NCBI RefSeq assembly: GCF_014705605.1 | Contig: NZ_JACXIZ010000030.1 | Location: forward strand, 1-64,000 | Length of the DNA stretch: 64,000 nucleotides | Direction: 5' to 3' | From: Paenibacillus sabuli | GTDB taxonomy: Bacteria; Bacillota; Bacilli; Paenibacillales; Paenibacillaceae | Shown: positions 33,880 to 42,966 of the stretch, piece by piece | How the letters are laid out: every line of letters starts with the position of its first letter | Numbering within the stretch: the stretch's first letter is position 1 | The notes under the pieces: model-generated | Databases searched by the model: none | Told to the model about the DNA's origin: nothing | Seen by the model: the letters and a program-made list of their open reading frames with translations, nothing else | Position numbers and translations under genes: made by a program

Positions 33880-35467
33880 GCTATTGCTGGTCGATGACGA
33901 GCCGATGCTGCTGCAGAGCATGATCGACAACGATTGGGACGCGATTGGCATCGGCGCCGTCCGTCAGGCCTCCTCGGGCCAGGAAGCGGCGGAGGTGCTC
34001 AAAACCCATCGCATCGATATCGTCGTCACCGACATCCGCATGCCGGGCATGTCGGGCCTCGAGCTGAGCGCGCATATCCGCGACCATTACCCGCACATCC
34101 GCGTCGTGCTGCTGTCGGGCTACGGCGAATTCGCTTATGCGCGCGAAGCGATCGCCTACGGCATCGTCAGCTATCTGCTGAAGCCGATTCAGGACGAGCA
34201 ATTGCTCGCGGAGGTGGGCCGGGTCGCGGCAGGCATCCTGAAGGAGCGCCGGCATGCGGGAGACGCGGCGCGCGCCGCGCTCGCGCTGCGCACCCATCTG
34301 CCGGAGCTGCGGGCGCGGCTGCTCGGCGAGCTGCTCGACGGCACGGCGCCCGCAGCCGAGCTGGAGGCGCGGCTGCAGGAATATGAGCTGGCCTTCCGGC
34401 CCGGCGCGGCCTGCGCGCTCGTGCTGCTGCGGCTGGAGCAGGCCTTCCGCGAGGACAAGCCGCAGGACGAGGCGCTGTTCGGCTATGCGGTGCGCAATAT
34501 GGCCGCCGAGCTGCTCGGCTCGGCCTACGCGGTGTGGCCGGGCGGCGGCGAGGGCGGCTATCTCCCCTTGCTGCTGCTGTCGCCGGGGGAGACGCCGCCC
34601 CCGCTGCTGGACCTGCTCGCCGAGCTGCAGCGCCAGGTGGAGACGCTGCTCAAGGGGCGGGTATCCGCCCTCGTCCAGCCGCAGACGCAATTCCCGGGCG
34701 AGCTGCCGAGCCATTATCGCGAGCTGCGCAACGAGCTGCGCAAAATTCCGCGCAGTGCGCGCGGCTTCGTCCTGGAGGGCGGGCAGCCGCGCGTCCTGGC
34801 CCAGCCGCTCCACGCGCTGTACGCCCCGCCGACGCTGCAGCATCTGCTGGAGGGCGGGCGGTGGCAGGATGCACAGACGCGGCTGGAGGAGCTGCTGGCC
34901 GCGCTGGCGAGCAGCGAGGCCGAGACGGAGGAGTACCTGCACGAGGTGTACCATGCGCTGCGGGGGGCGCTCGTATACGCGGCGCATCTGCAGGGCAAGA
35001 CGCTGCAAGAGCTGGCGGGCTGGCAGGCCGAGCTCGGCGAGGACAGTCCGGTGCTGCGCCGCCCCGAGCTGATGGCGGAGTGGACGGCGGCCGTGTTGCG
35101 TCAGGCCGAGGCCTCGGCGGGCGGCGAGACGGCCGATCCGCGCCGCGAATTGATCGCCAAGATCCACCGCTTCATCGAGCGCAATATCAGCGGCGACGTC
35201 TCGCTGCAATCGATCGCCGACCACGTCGAGCTGCACCCGGTGTACCTGTCCTCGCTCTACAAGCAGGAGACGGAGGAGAACATCAGCGATTACATCATGC
35301 GCTATCGCATGGAGAAGGCGGCGATGCTGCTGCGCAGCACGAATACGCGCATTTATGAGCTGGCGGGCATGCTCGGCTTCGTCAATCCGCCGTACTTCAG
35401 CAAGCTGTTCAAGGCGTATTACAAGGCGACGCCGCAGGAGTATCGCGACCGCTTCGACGAACGGTGA
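33872..35467 (+). CDS. Response regulator with AraC-type DNA-binding domain, YesN type
   Basis: A 531-residue regulator. The receiver domain (1-120) has LVDDEPM, the phospho-accepting Asp in VVTDIRMPGMSG and the conserved Lys in YLLKPIQDEQ. A long GC-rich middle segment of about 300 residues separates it from two HTH motifs in the last 100 residues (VSLQSIADHVELHPVYLSSL, IYELAGMLGFVNPPYFSKLF). It is co-translated with the kinase. Likely targets are the flanking transporter genes, both preceded by CTTAAMA direct repeats at 21-bp spacing. Confidence 0.94.
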   Translation: MIELLLVDDEPMLLQSMIDNDWDAIGIGAVRQASSGQEAAEVLKTHRIDIVVTDIRMPGMSGLELSAHIRDHYPHIRVVLLSGYGEFAYAREAIAYGIVSYLLKPIQDEQLLAEVGRVAAGILKERRHAGDAARAALALRTHLPELRARLLGELLDGTAPAAELEARLQEYELAFRPGAACALVLLRLEQAFREDKPQDEALFGYAVRNMAAELLGSAYAVWPGGGEGGYLPLLLLSPGETPPPLLDLLAELQRQVETLLKGRVSALVQPQTQFPGELPSHYRELRNELRKIPRSARGFVLEGGQPRVLAQPLHALYAPPTLQHLLEGGRWQDAQTRLEELLAALASSEAETEEYLHEVYHALRGALVYAAHLQGKTLQELAGWQAELGEDSPVLRRPELMAEWTAAVLRQAEASAGGETADPRRELIAKIHRFIERNISGDVSLQSIADHVELHPVYLSSLYKQETEENISDYIMRYRMEKAAMLLRSTNTRIYELAGMLGFVNPPYFSKLFKAYYKATPQEYRDRFDER

Positions 35468-35493
35468 GCGGCGGCTAGGCGGCAACCGGCAAT

Positions 35494-35521
35494 CTTAACA
35501 AATTGCTACCCGATCTTAACA
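35494..35521 (+). promoter_or_regulatory. Direct-repeat site upstream of the binding-protein gene
   Basis: CTTAACA occurs at 35494 and 35515, each preceded by AT, 21 bp apart. It ends about 30 bp before a possible -10 (TATTAC, 35551-35556), placing it where an activator would contact RNA polymerase. It matches the site at 32088-32115 on the other side of the regulator genes. Confidence 0.6.
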
Positions 35522-35605
35522 GTTTCACTCTACCCCGCTTCCTGGCCTGTGTATTACCATGAAGGTGCTTACAAAAATTCAGAGGGTACACAGGGAGGTT
35601 CACGC

Positions 35606-37351
35606 ATGTACAGGAGACACAAGCTATCGCTCATGCTGCTGATCGCCGCATTGCTGGTCGGACTGCTGAGCGCGTGCTCGCAAAATGATAACGGAGGGAA
35701 CAACCAGCCCGGGCAAAACGCGGGCGGCGACAACGGCGCGTCTGAAAATGCGGGGAATGCGGGCGCGAACAACGCCGCGGCGGACGAGGAAAAAGCGGCC
35801 GCGATCCGTGCCGGGGAATACAAGTTCGAGGAACCGGTCACGATCACGACGGTCAAGGCGACCGACAACACGATTGAATTCAAGAACGGCGAGACGGTCG
35901 AAAACAACGTGCACACGCAATGGGCGCGCGACGAACTCGGCATCGATATCGAGTACCTGTGGCAGGTGCCCGGCGATCAATTCGCGACAAAAATTCGGCT
36001 GATGCTGACCTCCGGCGAGCAGCTGCCGGACATTCTGGAAACCGAGGACATGACGCTGCTCAACGAAATGATCGAGTCCGGGTACTACCGTGACATTACC
36101 GAGGATTTCGAAATGTACGCCTCCGACTGGTACCAGGAGGTCATGGGCTCGGACCCGCTGATGTGGAGCCAGATGATGTACGACGGCAAAAAAATGGGCT
36201 TGCCGGGCTTTGCCAACGCCGGCAATGACAACGCCGTCATGTGGATTCGTCAGGATCTGCTCGACGAGCTGGACATGGAAGCGCCGACGACCTTTGAGGA
36301 ACTGGAAGCGCTCATGCAAGCGATGAAGGACGAGCAGCCGGGCAGCGTGGACAATCTGATCCCGCTCGGCCTCAGCCTCGGCGCAGGCGGCGGCTCCAAT
36401 CCGAATCCGTTCGCCGGCTGGCTCGGCGAAAGCACCTGGGTGTTCGGGCCAAGCGGCACGATCCCGGCGCAATGGCTGCTGGATGAAGAGACGGACACGC
36501 TCGTGCACGGCTCGACCAAGCCGGAGATGAAGGCCGGGCTGGAGCGCATCAAGAGCTGGTACGACAAGGGTTTCATCTCCAAGGAAGCCGGACTGCATGA
36601 CGAGAACAAGCTTGCCGAGCTCACCGGCCAAGGCCGGATCGGCATACTGGTGGCGCCTTACTGGCTGATGAACTGGCCGGTGCCGGATCTGCAAAAGAAC
36701 GTGCCGGGCGCTACGATGAACCCGTTCCCGGTCCCGACGCTGGACGGCGTGGCGGCGGCGCGCGATACGAAATTCCTGCGCGGCGGCATGCTCGTGCGCA
36801 AGGACTTCGAGCATGCGGATGCGCTCTTCCTGTATCTGAATCGTCTCGTCAGCGGCCGCGATGCGGGCGGCGAATTCGAGAACGGCTTCGCCGAGGATTA
36901 CGACTACACCGTGCTGGACGACGGCACGATCTCGACGGAAGAGGACGCCATTCCGGGCGGGAAGGTCAGCATCATGAAGTACTTCCTCTACAACCCGACG
37001 GCGCCGTTCGATCTGATGCAGATGATGGATAAAATCGCTTCGGGCGCCGAGCCGGAGACGGCTGCGGAGGTGCGCATGACGCGGACCAACCCGAATCAGC
37101 TCAGAGCCGGACAGATCGTCAACGAAGGATGGGAGCAAGGCGTCTATATCCCGACCCAGTTCACCGGTGCGAATACGCCGGCGCTGCAATCCAAGGGCGG
37201 CATTCTCGCCAAGCTCGAGGGCGAGACGTTCACCAGCATGATCTACGGCAAGAAGCCGATCTCCGACTTCGACTCCTTCGTCGAAGAGTGGAAAAAGATC
37301 GGCGGCCAGCAAGTGACCGACGAAGTGAACGCGTGGTACGCCAAGAAGTAA
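35606..37351 (+). CDS. Sugar ABC transporter substrate-binding lipoprotein
   Basis: A 581-residue LplA-type binding protein. ATG 35606 follows GGGAGG; the earlier in-frame start at 35549 lies in the promoter. Lipobox LSAC puts the cysteine at residue 24, then an Asn/Gly/Ala linker of about 40 residues. The mature domain has GEQLPDILETEDMTLLNEMI, APTTFEELEALMQAMKDEQ and KGFISKEAGLHDENKLAEL. The stop region is partly duplicated: GCCAAGAAGTAAGCA occurs again 21 bp downstream. It probably delivers the ligand to the divergent permeases at 30159-32012. Confidence 0.93.
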   Translation: MYRRHKLSLMLLIAALLVGLLSACSQNDNGGNNQPGQNAGGDNGASENAGNAGANNAAADEEKAAAIRAGEYKFEEPVTITTVKATDNTIEFKNGETVENNVHTQWARDELGIDIEYLWQVPGDQFATKIRLMLTSGEQLPDILETEDMTLLNEMIESGYYRDITEDFEMYASDWYQEVMGSDPLMWSQMMYDGKKMGLPGFANAGNDNAVMWIRQDLLDELDMEAPTTFEELEALMQAMKDEQPGSVDNLIPLGLSLGAGGGSNPNPFAGWLGESTWVFGPSGTIPAQWLLDEETDTLVHGSTKPEMKAGLERIKSWYDKGFISKEAGLHDENKLAELTGQGRIGILVAPYWLMNWPVPDLQKNVPGATMNPFPVPTLDGVAAARDTKFLRGGMLVRKDFEHADALFLYLNRLVSGRDAGGEFENGFAEDYDYTVLDDGTISTEEDAIPGGKVSIMKYFLYNPTAPFDLMQMMDKIASGAEPETAAEVRMTRTNPNQLRAGQIVNEGWEQGVYIPTQFTGANTPALQSKGGILAKLEGETFTSMIYGKKPISDFDSFVEEWKKIGGQQVTDEVNAWYAKK

Positions 37352-37799
37352 GCAGATGATGAGCCAAGAAGTAAGCAAACGGCATGCCAGGAAGGAGCCA
37401 GCCTTGCATCATGGTGCAAGGCTGGACCGCGACCAGTTCGGGCGCTCCAAGGAATCGGAAGCGCCCGAAGGCGTCGGACTGCTTCAAGCAATCGGGACTG
37501 CTGAAAAGGAGCGAGTTTTTCCAAAAATGAAGACCGGTGAAATGAACCGGATTGCTGCAAAAGTTGGGCTCTTAAAGTCAGTCTGAAGTCGGTCCGACTA
37601 GCTAATGGTTTGAGACCATGAGACCAAGGGGGAAGCAGTCGACGAAGGCATTCCTCCATGCAGACGAAGAAGGCGTTCCCCGTGCAGACGAAGAAAGCGT
37701 TCCCTGTGCAGAGGAAAGGGGACGCAGGCGATGCATCCGTTCGATTTTTACGCTGCCAGGAAATGATAACGCTACCAAAATGGAAAAAGGAGGGGGAGG
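37352..37799 (+). repeat. 448-bp intergenic stretch with a hairpin and 24-bp repeats
   Basis: A perfect hairpin, CCAGCCTTGCA/TGCAAGGCTGG around TCATGG, lies at 37398-37425 without a T-run. Further on, a 24-bp unit TGCAGACGAAGAARGCGTTCC occurs at 37659 and 37683, with a diverged copy at about 37634 and a partial one after 37706. Short frames can be read through the repeats, but none has a convincing ribosome site with protein-like content. I see no gene here. Confidence 0.6.
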
Positions 37800-39185
37800 A
37801 TGAAGAGAAAAGGAAGAACGGTCTCGCCGGGCACAGCCTCGCAGAGTAAAACGCCGAAGCCTGAAAAGTCGCAGCGCAACACGCAGCAGAATAAGACACA
37901 ACTGCGGAACACGACGGATCATAAAGCCTCCGTGCGCAAATCGCGCTCGCTCATGCTCGTCGCTGTTGCGGCCGTGGCCATTGTATTGGGCGTGCTGCTC
38001 AGCGGCTGGCTGGCCAGCCGCGGCAGCGAGGCATCGAGCGAGAGAGCGAGGACTACCGCGGACAAGACAGCCGGAGAGACGGCAAACGAGACAGCAAGCG
38101 ACGCAGCGGGTGAGACAGTGGCTGTGGAAGCGGTGGGCAGCGTGAACGGAATGCCGATCACACAGGACGAGTATGCCTACGCCGTCGCTCAAAATCGCGC
38201 CGCTATCCTGACGCGTTATCCGTCGCAGGAGCAGTCGGGCGTCCTGGATGCCGACTACTGGCACACGCCTGCCGGACCGTCGGACATGACCCCGGCAGCG
38301 GCGCTGCGGGAGGCGGCCGTGCAGTCTGCGGTCAGGCTCAAGATCCAGCTCGGCCTGGCCAGCCAATACGGTCTGCTGCAGACCCCGACGCTGGCCGAGC
38401 TGGAGCGCTTGCTGGAGCAGGAGAATGCGCGCCGCGCAGCAGCGCTAGACAAAGGTAAGCCGATCTATGGTCCGACGAAGCTGGAGCTCGAGCATTTCGT
38501 CCCGTATCTCGTCAGCCGGCAACGGACGCAGTTGATCGACCTTGTACCGGAGGGCGAGCTTGCGCCGTACGAGCGCGAGCAAGAGCAACAAGAGCAACAA
38601 GAGCAACAAGAACAACACGAAGGTCAAGCGCAACCCGAAGGACAAGCACAACAAAATGCGCAGTCTGCCGGTCAGACGGTGATCGCAGGGACCGAGCCGG
38701 AGGTGCCGTTCGTCGAGGCGGTCTATCGCTATCGCGATTCGGAGGCTGCGGCGGGGACGGCCGAACAGCGCGAGGCGGCGCTCAAGGCGGCCGAGCGGGT
38801 GTATGAACAACTCGGCGAGGGAGGTGATTGGCATGCATTGACCGCGTCCCGGGGCGCAGCAGGCCATGAAGCGGGGCCGGACGTGGCGGCGCGAACCTTG
38901 GACGAATTGACTGCGCGGCAATGGTTCAAGTCGCGACCTGAGCTGTACGCTTACCTGAACGGTCCTCGTGCGGAGGGCGATATCGGCGGCGTATTCGACG
39001 AGCCGGCGCTGGGGCAATACACGGTAGTGATGATCACCGGCCCGCCGCGCCAGCGCGCTCAGGTCCCGGCCGCAGCGGATCCGCAGGCTCGCCAAGCCCG
39101 CGCCTACGACGCGTATGTGGACGCGCTCGTCGGCGAAGCGAAGGTGCAGATGGATGAAGAAGCGCTTGAGCGGCTTCTTCCGTAA
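37800..39185 (+). CDS. Membrane-anchored SurA/peptidyl-prolyl-isomerase-like protein
   Basis: A 461-residue protein. A basic 45-residue cytoplasmic tail precedes one membrane helix (about 50-70, MLVAVAAVAIVLGVLLSGWL). The outside part begins with a Thr/Ala/Glu linker, then VNGMPITQDEYAYAVAQN, the opening of SurA N-terminal chaperone domains. A Gln/Glu repeat (EQQEQQEQQEQ, about residues 260-275) interrupts it. A later segment (AAERVYEQLGEGGDWHALTA, LGQYTVVMITGPP) resembles a degenerate parvulin-type rotamase. AAAGGAGG precedes the ATG. It may assist folding of the large secreted protein next to it; this is inference. Confidence 0.7.
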   Translation: MKRKGRTVSPGTASQSKTPKPEKSQRNTQQNKTQLRNTTDHKASVRKSRSLMLVAVAAVAIVLGVLLSGWLASRGSEASSERARTTADKTAGETANETASDAAGETVAVEAVGSVNGMPITQDEYAYAVAQNRAAILTRYPSQEQSGVLDADYWHTPAGPSDMTPAAALREAAVQSAVRLKIQLGLASQYGLLQTPTLAELERLLEQENARRAAALDKGKPIYGPTKLELEHFVPYLVSRQRTQLIDLVPEGELAPYEREQEQQEQQEQQEQHEGQAQPEGQAQQNAQSAGQTVIAGTEPEVPFVEAVYRYRDSEAAAGTAEQREAALKAAERVYEQLGEGGDWHALTASRGAAGHEAGPDVAARTLDELTARQWFKSRPELYAYLNGPRAEGDIGGVFDEPALGQYTVVMITGPPRQRAQVPAAADPQARQARAYDAYVDALVGEAKVQMDEEALERLLP

Positions 39186-39194
39186 GCGCTTACG
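39181..39194 (+). promoter_or_regulatory. LacI-type palindrome upstream of the beta-helix gene
   Basis: CGTAAGCGCTTACG is a perfect 14-bp palindrome with the same GTAANCGNTTAC core as the sites at 19429 and 19637. It includes the stop codon of the upstream gene and lies 70 bases before the beta-helix start codon. A CcpA catabolite box is an alternative reading. Confidence 0.55.
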
Positions 39195-39263
39195 AAATTT
39201 GCAACGATGCGACAATCGAGGTTCACTGCAACGTAACTACGTATATTCGAGAGGAGATCGATT

Positions 39264-42200
39264 ATGATTCGTAAGGGTGCTGTAACGAAGAGGGCCGCGA
39301 GGCCAGTCGCGCTGCTGCTTGTTTTTGTCCTGGCGGCGGCTGCCTTTTTGCTGCCTGCGCCGCTGGCGCCTTTGCCGGTCGCCGAGGCGGCAGGCACGAC
39401 GTACTATGTCGACGATACTGGCGGCGACGATGCCAATGCGGGGACCTCGGCCGGCGCTGCGTGGCAGACGCTCGCCAAGGTCAACAGCGTCGTCTTCCAA
39501 CCGGGCGACGCGATCCTGTTCAAGGCGGGCGGCGTCTGGAGCGGTGCGCTGACGCCGCAGGGCTCGGGCTCGGAGGGCAGTCCGATCACCATCGATAGGT
39601 ACGGCGATGGCGACAAGCCGCTGCTCGCCGGCGGCGGCGTACCCGCGACGATTCATTTCTACAATCAGGAGCAGTGGGAAGTGCGCAATCTCGAGATTAC
39701 GAACGACGCGTCCACGCCCGGCCAGCGCCGCGGCATTCACGTCGACGGCACGAGCGGCGGCTTCTCCAATCCGACCGTCTACGAGCACTTCGTCTTCGAG
39801 GACCTGGAGATCCACGATGTGCGCGGCGACGTCTCCAGCGACTACGCGCACAACGGCGGCATCATCGTCTGGGGCGAGAGCTGGGATTATCATGTCAGCG
39901 ATGTCACGATCCGCAACAATACGATCTACTCGCTCGACAGCGTCGGCGTCTACCTCAACGGCGCGCAGCGCACGTATTCGACGGGGCTCAAGGTGCAGAA
40001 CAACGTGATCTACGACATCGCCGCAGACGGCGCCTTCATTCTCAATACGACGGACGGCCTCATCGAGCACAATGTCGTCTACGACACGCATGTTCGCGCC
40101 TCCGGCTACCATGTCCCGCTGTGGGTGTGGGGCTCCAAGGACGCCGTCATTCAGTACAATGAAGTGTACAACACCGGTCCGGGCGGCGATGCGATGGCCT
40201 ATGACTCGGACTACAACAGCGACGGCACGATCATCCAGTACAACTACAGCCACAACAACGCCGGCGGCATGTCGCTGGCGGTGAGCGACGGCACGAACGC
40301 GTCCAATTACAATACGAACACGGTCATCCGCTACAACATCAGCCAGAACGACGGCGGCGCGGTGTTCAACTTCAGCGGCAATCCGGACAACACGACGATC
40401 TACAACAATACAGTGTATCTGCCGAGTACCTCGAACACCAAGGTAGTGGATTATCTCAACTGGGGCGGCTATGCCTCGGATACGTACTATTATAATAATC
40501 TGATCGTCAACCTCGGCAGCGGCGGCTACAGCTTCGGGGGCAGCACGAACAACGTCTTCGAGAACAATCTGTTCTACGGCAATCATCCGGCGAGCGAGCC
40601 GTCGGATCCGTACAAGATCACGGCCGATCCGCAGCTGGCCTCGCCGGGCTCGGGCGGACTGGGACGCGACACGCTGATCGGCTACCAGCTGCTGGACACG
40701 TCGCCGGCGATCGGCGCGGGTCAGGTCATCGCAGGCAACGGCGGTCTCGACTACTATGGCAATGCGGTCTCGGCGACTGCAGCGCCGAACATCGGCGCTT
40801 ATGAGGGACCGGGCCTGGATCCGGACAATCTGCCGGAGCTGCCGGAGCCGCCGAGCCAGGACAATCTGCTGGCCAATCCGGGCTTCGAGAGCGGCGACTT
40901 CAGCGGCTGGACGCTGCATTACAACGGGGCAACGGTGGACGGCGCGCTGCCGCATACCGGCGACTACGCGGCCAAGCTGACGGGCAACTACGCCGGCGCT
41001 GAGCAGACGGTGACCGGCCTGTACCCCAATACGATCTACAAGCTGTACGGCTACGGCCGCGGCGTCGGCGGCGGGGCGGTGCTAGGGGTGAAGAACCACG
41101 GTGCCGCCGAGCAATCGGCCTATGTCGGCAATGCGTCCGCCTACGGCCGCAAGGAGCTGACCTTCACGACCGGCTCAGGCGCGACGAGCGCGACGATCTT
41201 CCTGTACAAGGCGGGGGGCGGCGGCGACGTCTACTTCGACGATCTGGAGCTGATCCAGTTCAGCGCGGCGCCGGGCGGCCCGAGCGGGCCGGTCTATACC
41301 GTCGGGGGCGACGACGAATTCAACAGCGCGACGCTCGATGACCAGTGGAACTGGGTGCGCGAGAACAGCGCCAACTGGTCGCTGACGGATGAGCCGGGGG
41401 CGATGCGGATCGTGAGCGAGTCCGGGGACATCGTCGACGGCGGCGCGACGGCGCGCAACATTCTGCTGACCGGCGCGCCCGAGGGCGACTGGACGATCGA
41501 GACCAAGATGGATGGCAAGCCGACCGGGCAATGGTCGCAGGGCGGGCTGATCGTGTACGAGAGCGACCAGACCTACTTCCGCATGACGCGGCTGTACGGC
41601 TCGGGCAATCAGTTCCAATTCACCAAGCAGGTCGACGCGGTGCGGACGCACGTAGAGACGCCGGACACGATCGCCTCGAGCGTATCGTACATGCGGATCG
41701 TCAAGGAAGGCGATACGTACAGCGGTTACTACTCGGCGGACGGCGACACCTACACGCAGGTGTGGACCGCCCAGACGGCCGAGCTGGACGATCCCAAGAT
41801 CGGCCTGATCGTCTGCGCCGGCACGACGCTGACGGCGGACTTCGATTACTTCCGCGTGATGCAGGAGGAAGAGCCGGTCGGCGAGTGGAATCTGATCGAC
41901 GACGAGCTCGACGATTACGACGCCGGCTGGACGACCGCCGGTTCCAATGGCAGCGCGACGCAGCAGGACGGCTATGTCTCGATTACGGACAGCGTCTACA
42001 ATTATTTCTTCTTGACGAAGCGGGACTTCTCCGCCCCGGCCGCGCCGTTCACCTTCGAGGTGCGGGCGCGGGCGACGGCGGCGGGCTCGACCAATGAGAT
42101 TGCCGTACGCAGCGGCGACTACAATATCGGGCTGTTCCTGCCGCATGGCACATCCGGCGCGGCGCAGGATCGCGAGAGCAGCCCTCAGCACGCGTACACG

Positions 42201-42413
42201 CTGGACACGACGGCGTATCACATCTACCGCGTGGTCGTGCAGGACGATTATACCTACGATCTGTATGTCGACGGCAGCCCGGCCTGGAGCGGGGCGACGA
42301 GCAACGGCTCGGGCAGCGCGATCTTCAAGCTCGGCGGCAGCGCCAATGCCGGCGTCACCTCCGGCCTGGACGTCGACTACATCCGCATGGCCAGCGGCGC
42401 GCTCGCGCCTTGA
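39264..42413 (+). CDS. Large secreted right-handed beta-helix protein with carbohydrate-binding domains
   Basis: A 1049-residue exported protein. The signal peptide ends near residue 42 (LPVAEAAGT). Residues about 45-515 form a right-handed parallel beta-helix with repeated turns such as VTIRNNTIYSLDSVGVYLNG and LKVQNNVIYDIAADGAFILN, the fold of polysaccharide lyases and some glycosidases. A CBM4/9-like domain follows (NLLANPGFESGDFSGWTLHY, about 540-670). Two concanavalin-like domains complete it (about 685-870 with DEFNSATLDDQWNWVRENS, and 880-1045). GAGAGGAG precedes the ATG. Probably it binds and cleaves a plant or microbial polysaccharide; the catalytic residues cannot be assigned. Confidence 0.85.
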   Translation: MIRKGAVTKRAARPVALLLVFVLAAAAFLLPAPLAPLPVAEAAGTTYYVDDTGGDDANAGTSAGAAWQTLAKVNSVVFQPGDAILFKAGGVWSGALTPQGSGSEGSPITIDRYGDGDKPLLAGGGVPATIHFYNQEQWEVRNLEITNDASTPGQRRGIHVDGTSGGFSNPTVYEHFVFEDLEIHDVRGDVSSDYAHNGGIIVWGESWDYHVSDVTIRNNTIYSLDSVGVYLNGAQRTYSTGLKVQNNVIYDIAADGAFILNTTDGLIEHNVVYDTHVRASGYHVPLWVWGSKDAVIQYNEVYNTGPGGDAMAYDSDYNSDGTIIQYNYSHNNAGGMSLAVSDGTNASNYNTNTVIRYNISQNDGGAVFNFSGNPDNTTIYNNTVYLPSTSNTKVVDYLNWGGYASDTYYYNNLIVNLGSGGYSFGGSTNNVFENNLFYGNHPASEPSDPYKITADPQLASPGSGGLGRDTLIGYQLLDTSPAIGAGQVIAGNGGLDYYGNAVSATAAPNIGAYEGPGLDPDNLPELPEPPSQDNLLANPGFESGDFSGWTLHYNGATVDGALPHTGDYAAKLTGNYAGAEQTVTGLYPNTIYKLYGYGRGVGGGAVLGVKNHGAAEQSAYVGNASAYGRKELTFTTGSGATSATIFLYKAGGGGDVYFDDLELIQFSAAPGGPSGPVYTVGGDDEFNSATLDDQWNWVRENSANWSLTDEPGAMRIVSESGDIVDGGATARNILLTGAPEGDWTIETKMDGKPTGQWSQGGLIVYESDQTYFRMTRLYGSGNQFQFTKQVDAVRTHVETPDTIASSVSYMRIVKEGDTYSGYYSADGDTYTQVWTAQTAELDDPKIGLIVCAGTTLTADFDYFRVMQEEEPVGEWNLIDDELDDYDAGWTTAGSNGSATQQDGYVSITDSVYNYFFLTKRDFSAPAAPFTFEVRARATAAGSTNEIAVRSGDYNIGLFLPHGTSGAAQDRESSPQHAYTLDTTAYHIYRVVVQDDYTYDLYVDGSPAWSGATSNGSGSAIFKLGGSANAGVTSGLDVDYIRMASGALAP

Positions 42414-42499
42414 TGCCGATACCGGTGTCGTCGCTGATCTGGACTCCAGTACGTGCGCATGTCCAATGACGCGCTTGCTCGGTGATCAGTCATGATAGG

Positions 42500-42530
42500 C
42501 ACCGCACGCCCATTTCGGCGTGCGGTGTTT
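42500..42530 (+). terminator. Intrinsic terminator after the beta-helix gene
   Basis: CACCGCACGCC and GGCGTGCGGTG are perfect 11-bp arms around CATTTC, followed by TTTC. It isolates the beta-helix gene from the leuA T-box promoter. Confidence 0.75.
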
Positions 42531-42575
42531 CGGGTGCAGGACGAGCCTCCGATCGAAGCAAAATGCACGAGCCTC

Positions 42576-42905
42576 TTGATTCCTTGCTCGGAATTGTGTA
42601 TGATAATCAACAATACATGTATACGTTGATGAGGAATAGTACCATTTTCGAAGCGTGCAGAGAGCTGCTGGCCGGTGCAAAGCAGCCGCAACGGAAATGC
42701 GAACTCGCCTCGGAGTAGCTCGCTGAACGGGGACCCCCAGTAGGCGGAGCCGGAGCCCTACCGTTATCTTGGGAGGATATAAGGCTGCTGCAGCAGTCCG
42801 TATCTATTGAGCGCATGCCGCGCGCGGCATGAAGTGGAGTGGTACCGCGTAAGACGTCAAGGTCTTTCGTCTCTATTGTTATAGGGAGACGGAAGGCCTT
42901 TTTTG
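42576..42905 (+). promoter_or_regulatory. Leucine T-box riboswitch and promoter of leuA
   Basis: TTGATT (42576-42581) and TATGAT (42599-42604), 17 bp apart, drive the leader. Stem I has GATGAGGAATAGTACC, AGAGAGCTGCTGG and GGTGCAAAGCAGC, all typical. The specifier region GAACTCGCC gives CTC, a leucine codon, at 42704-42706. A perfect stem III (CATGCCG/CGGCATG, 42814-42831) precedes the T-box motif GTGGTACCGCG (42839-42849). The terminator pairs AAGGTCTTTCGTCTC with GGGAGACGGAAGGCCTT, then six T. Uncharged tRNA-Leu should stabilise the antiterminator and switch on leuA. Confidence 0.96.
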
Positions 42906-42966
42906 ATTGCGCCGCGCTGCTCGCGTGTCGCTGGACACATGAATACGGAAAGGAAGGTCGATACAC

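Noticed and set aside
37618-37803. Small gene through the 24-bp repeats
   Set aside because: No ribosome site, repeat-derived acidic sequence and overlap with the start of the next real gene.
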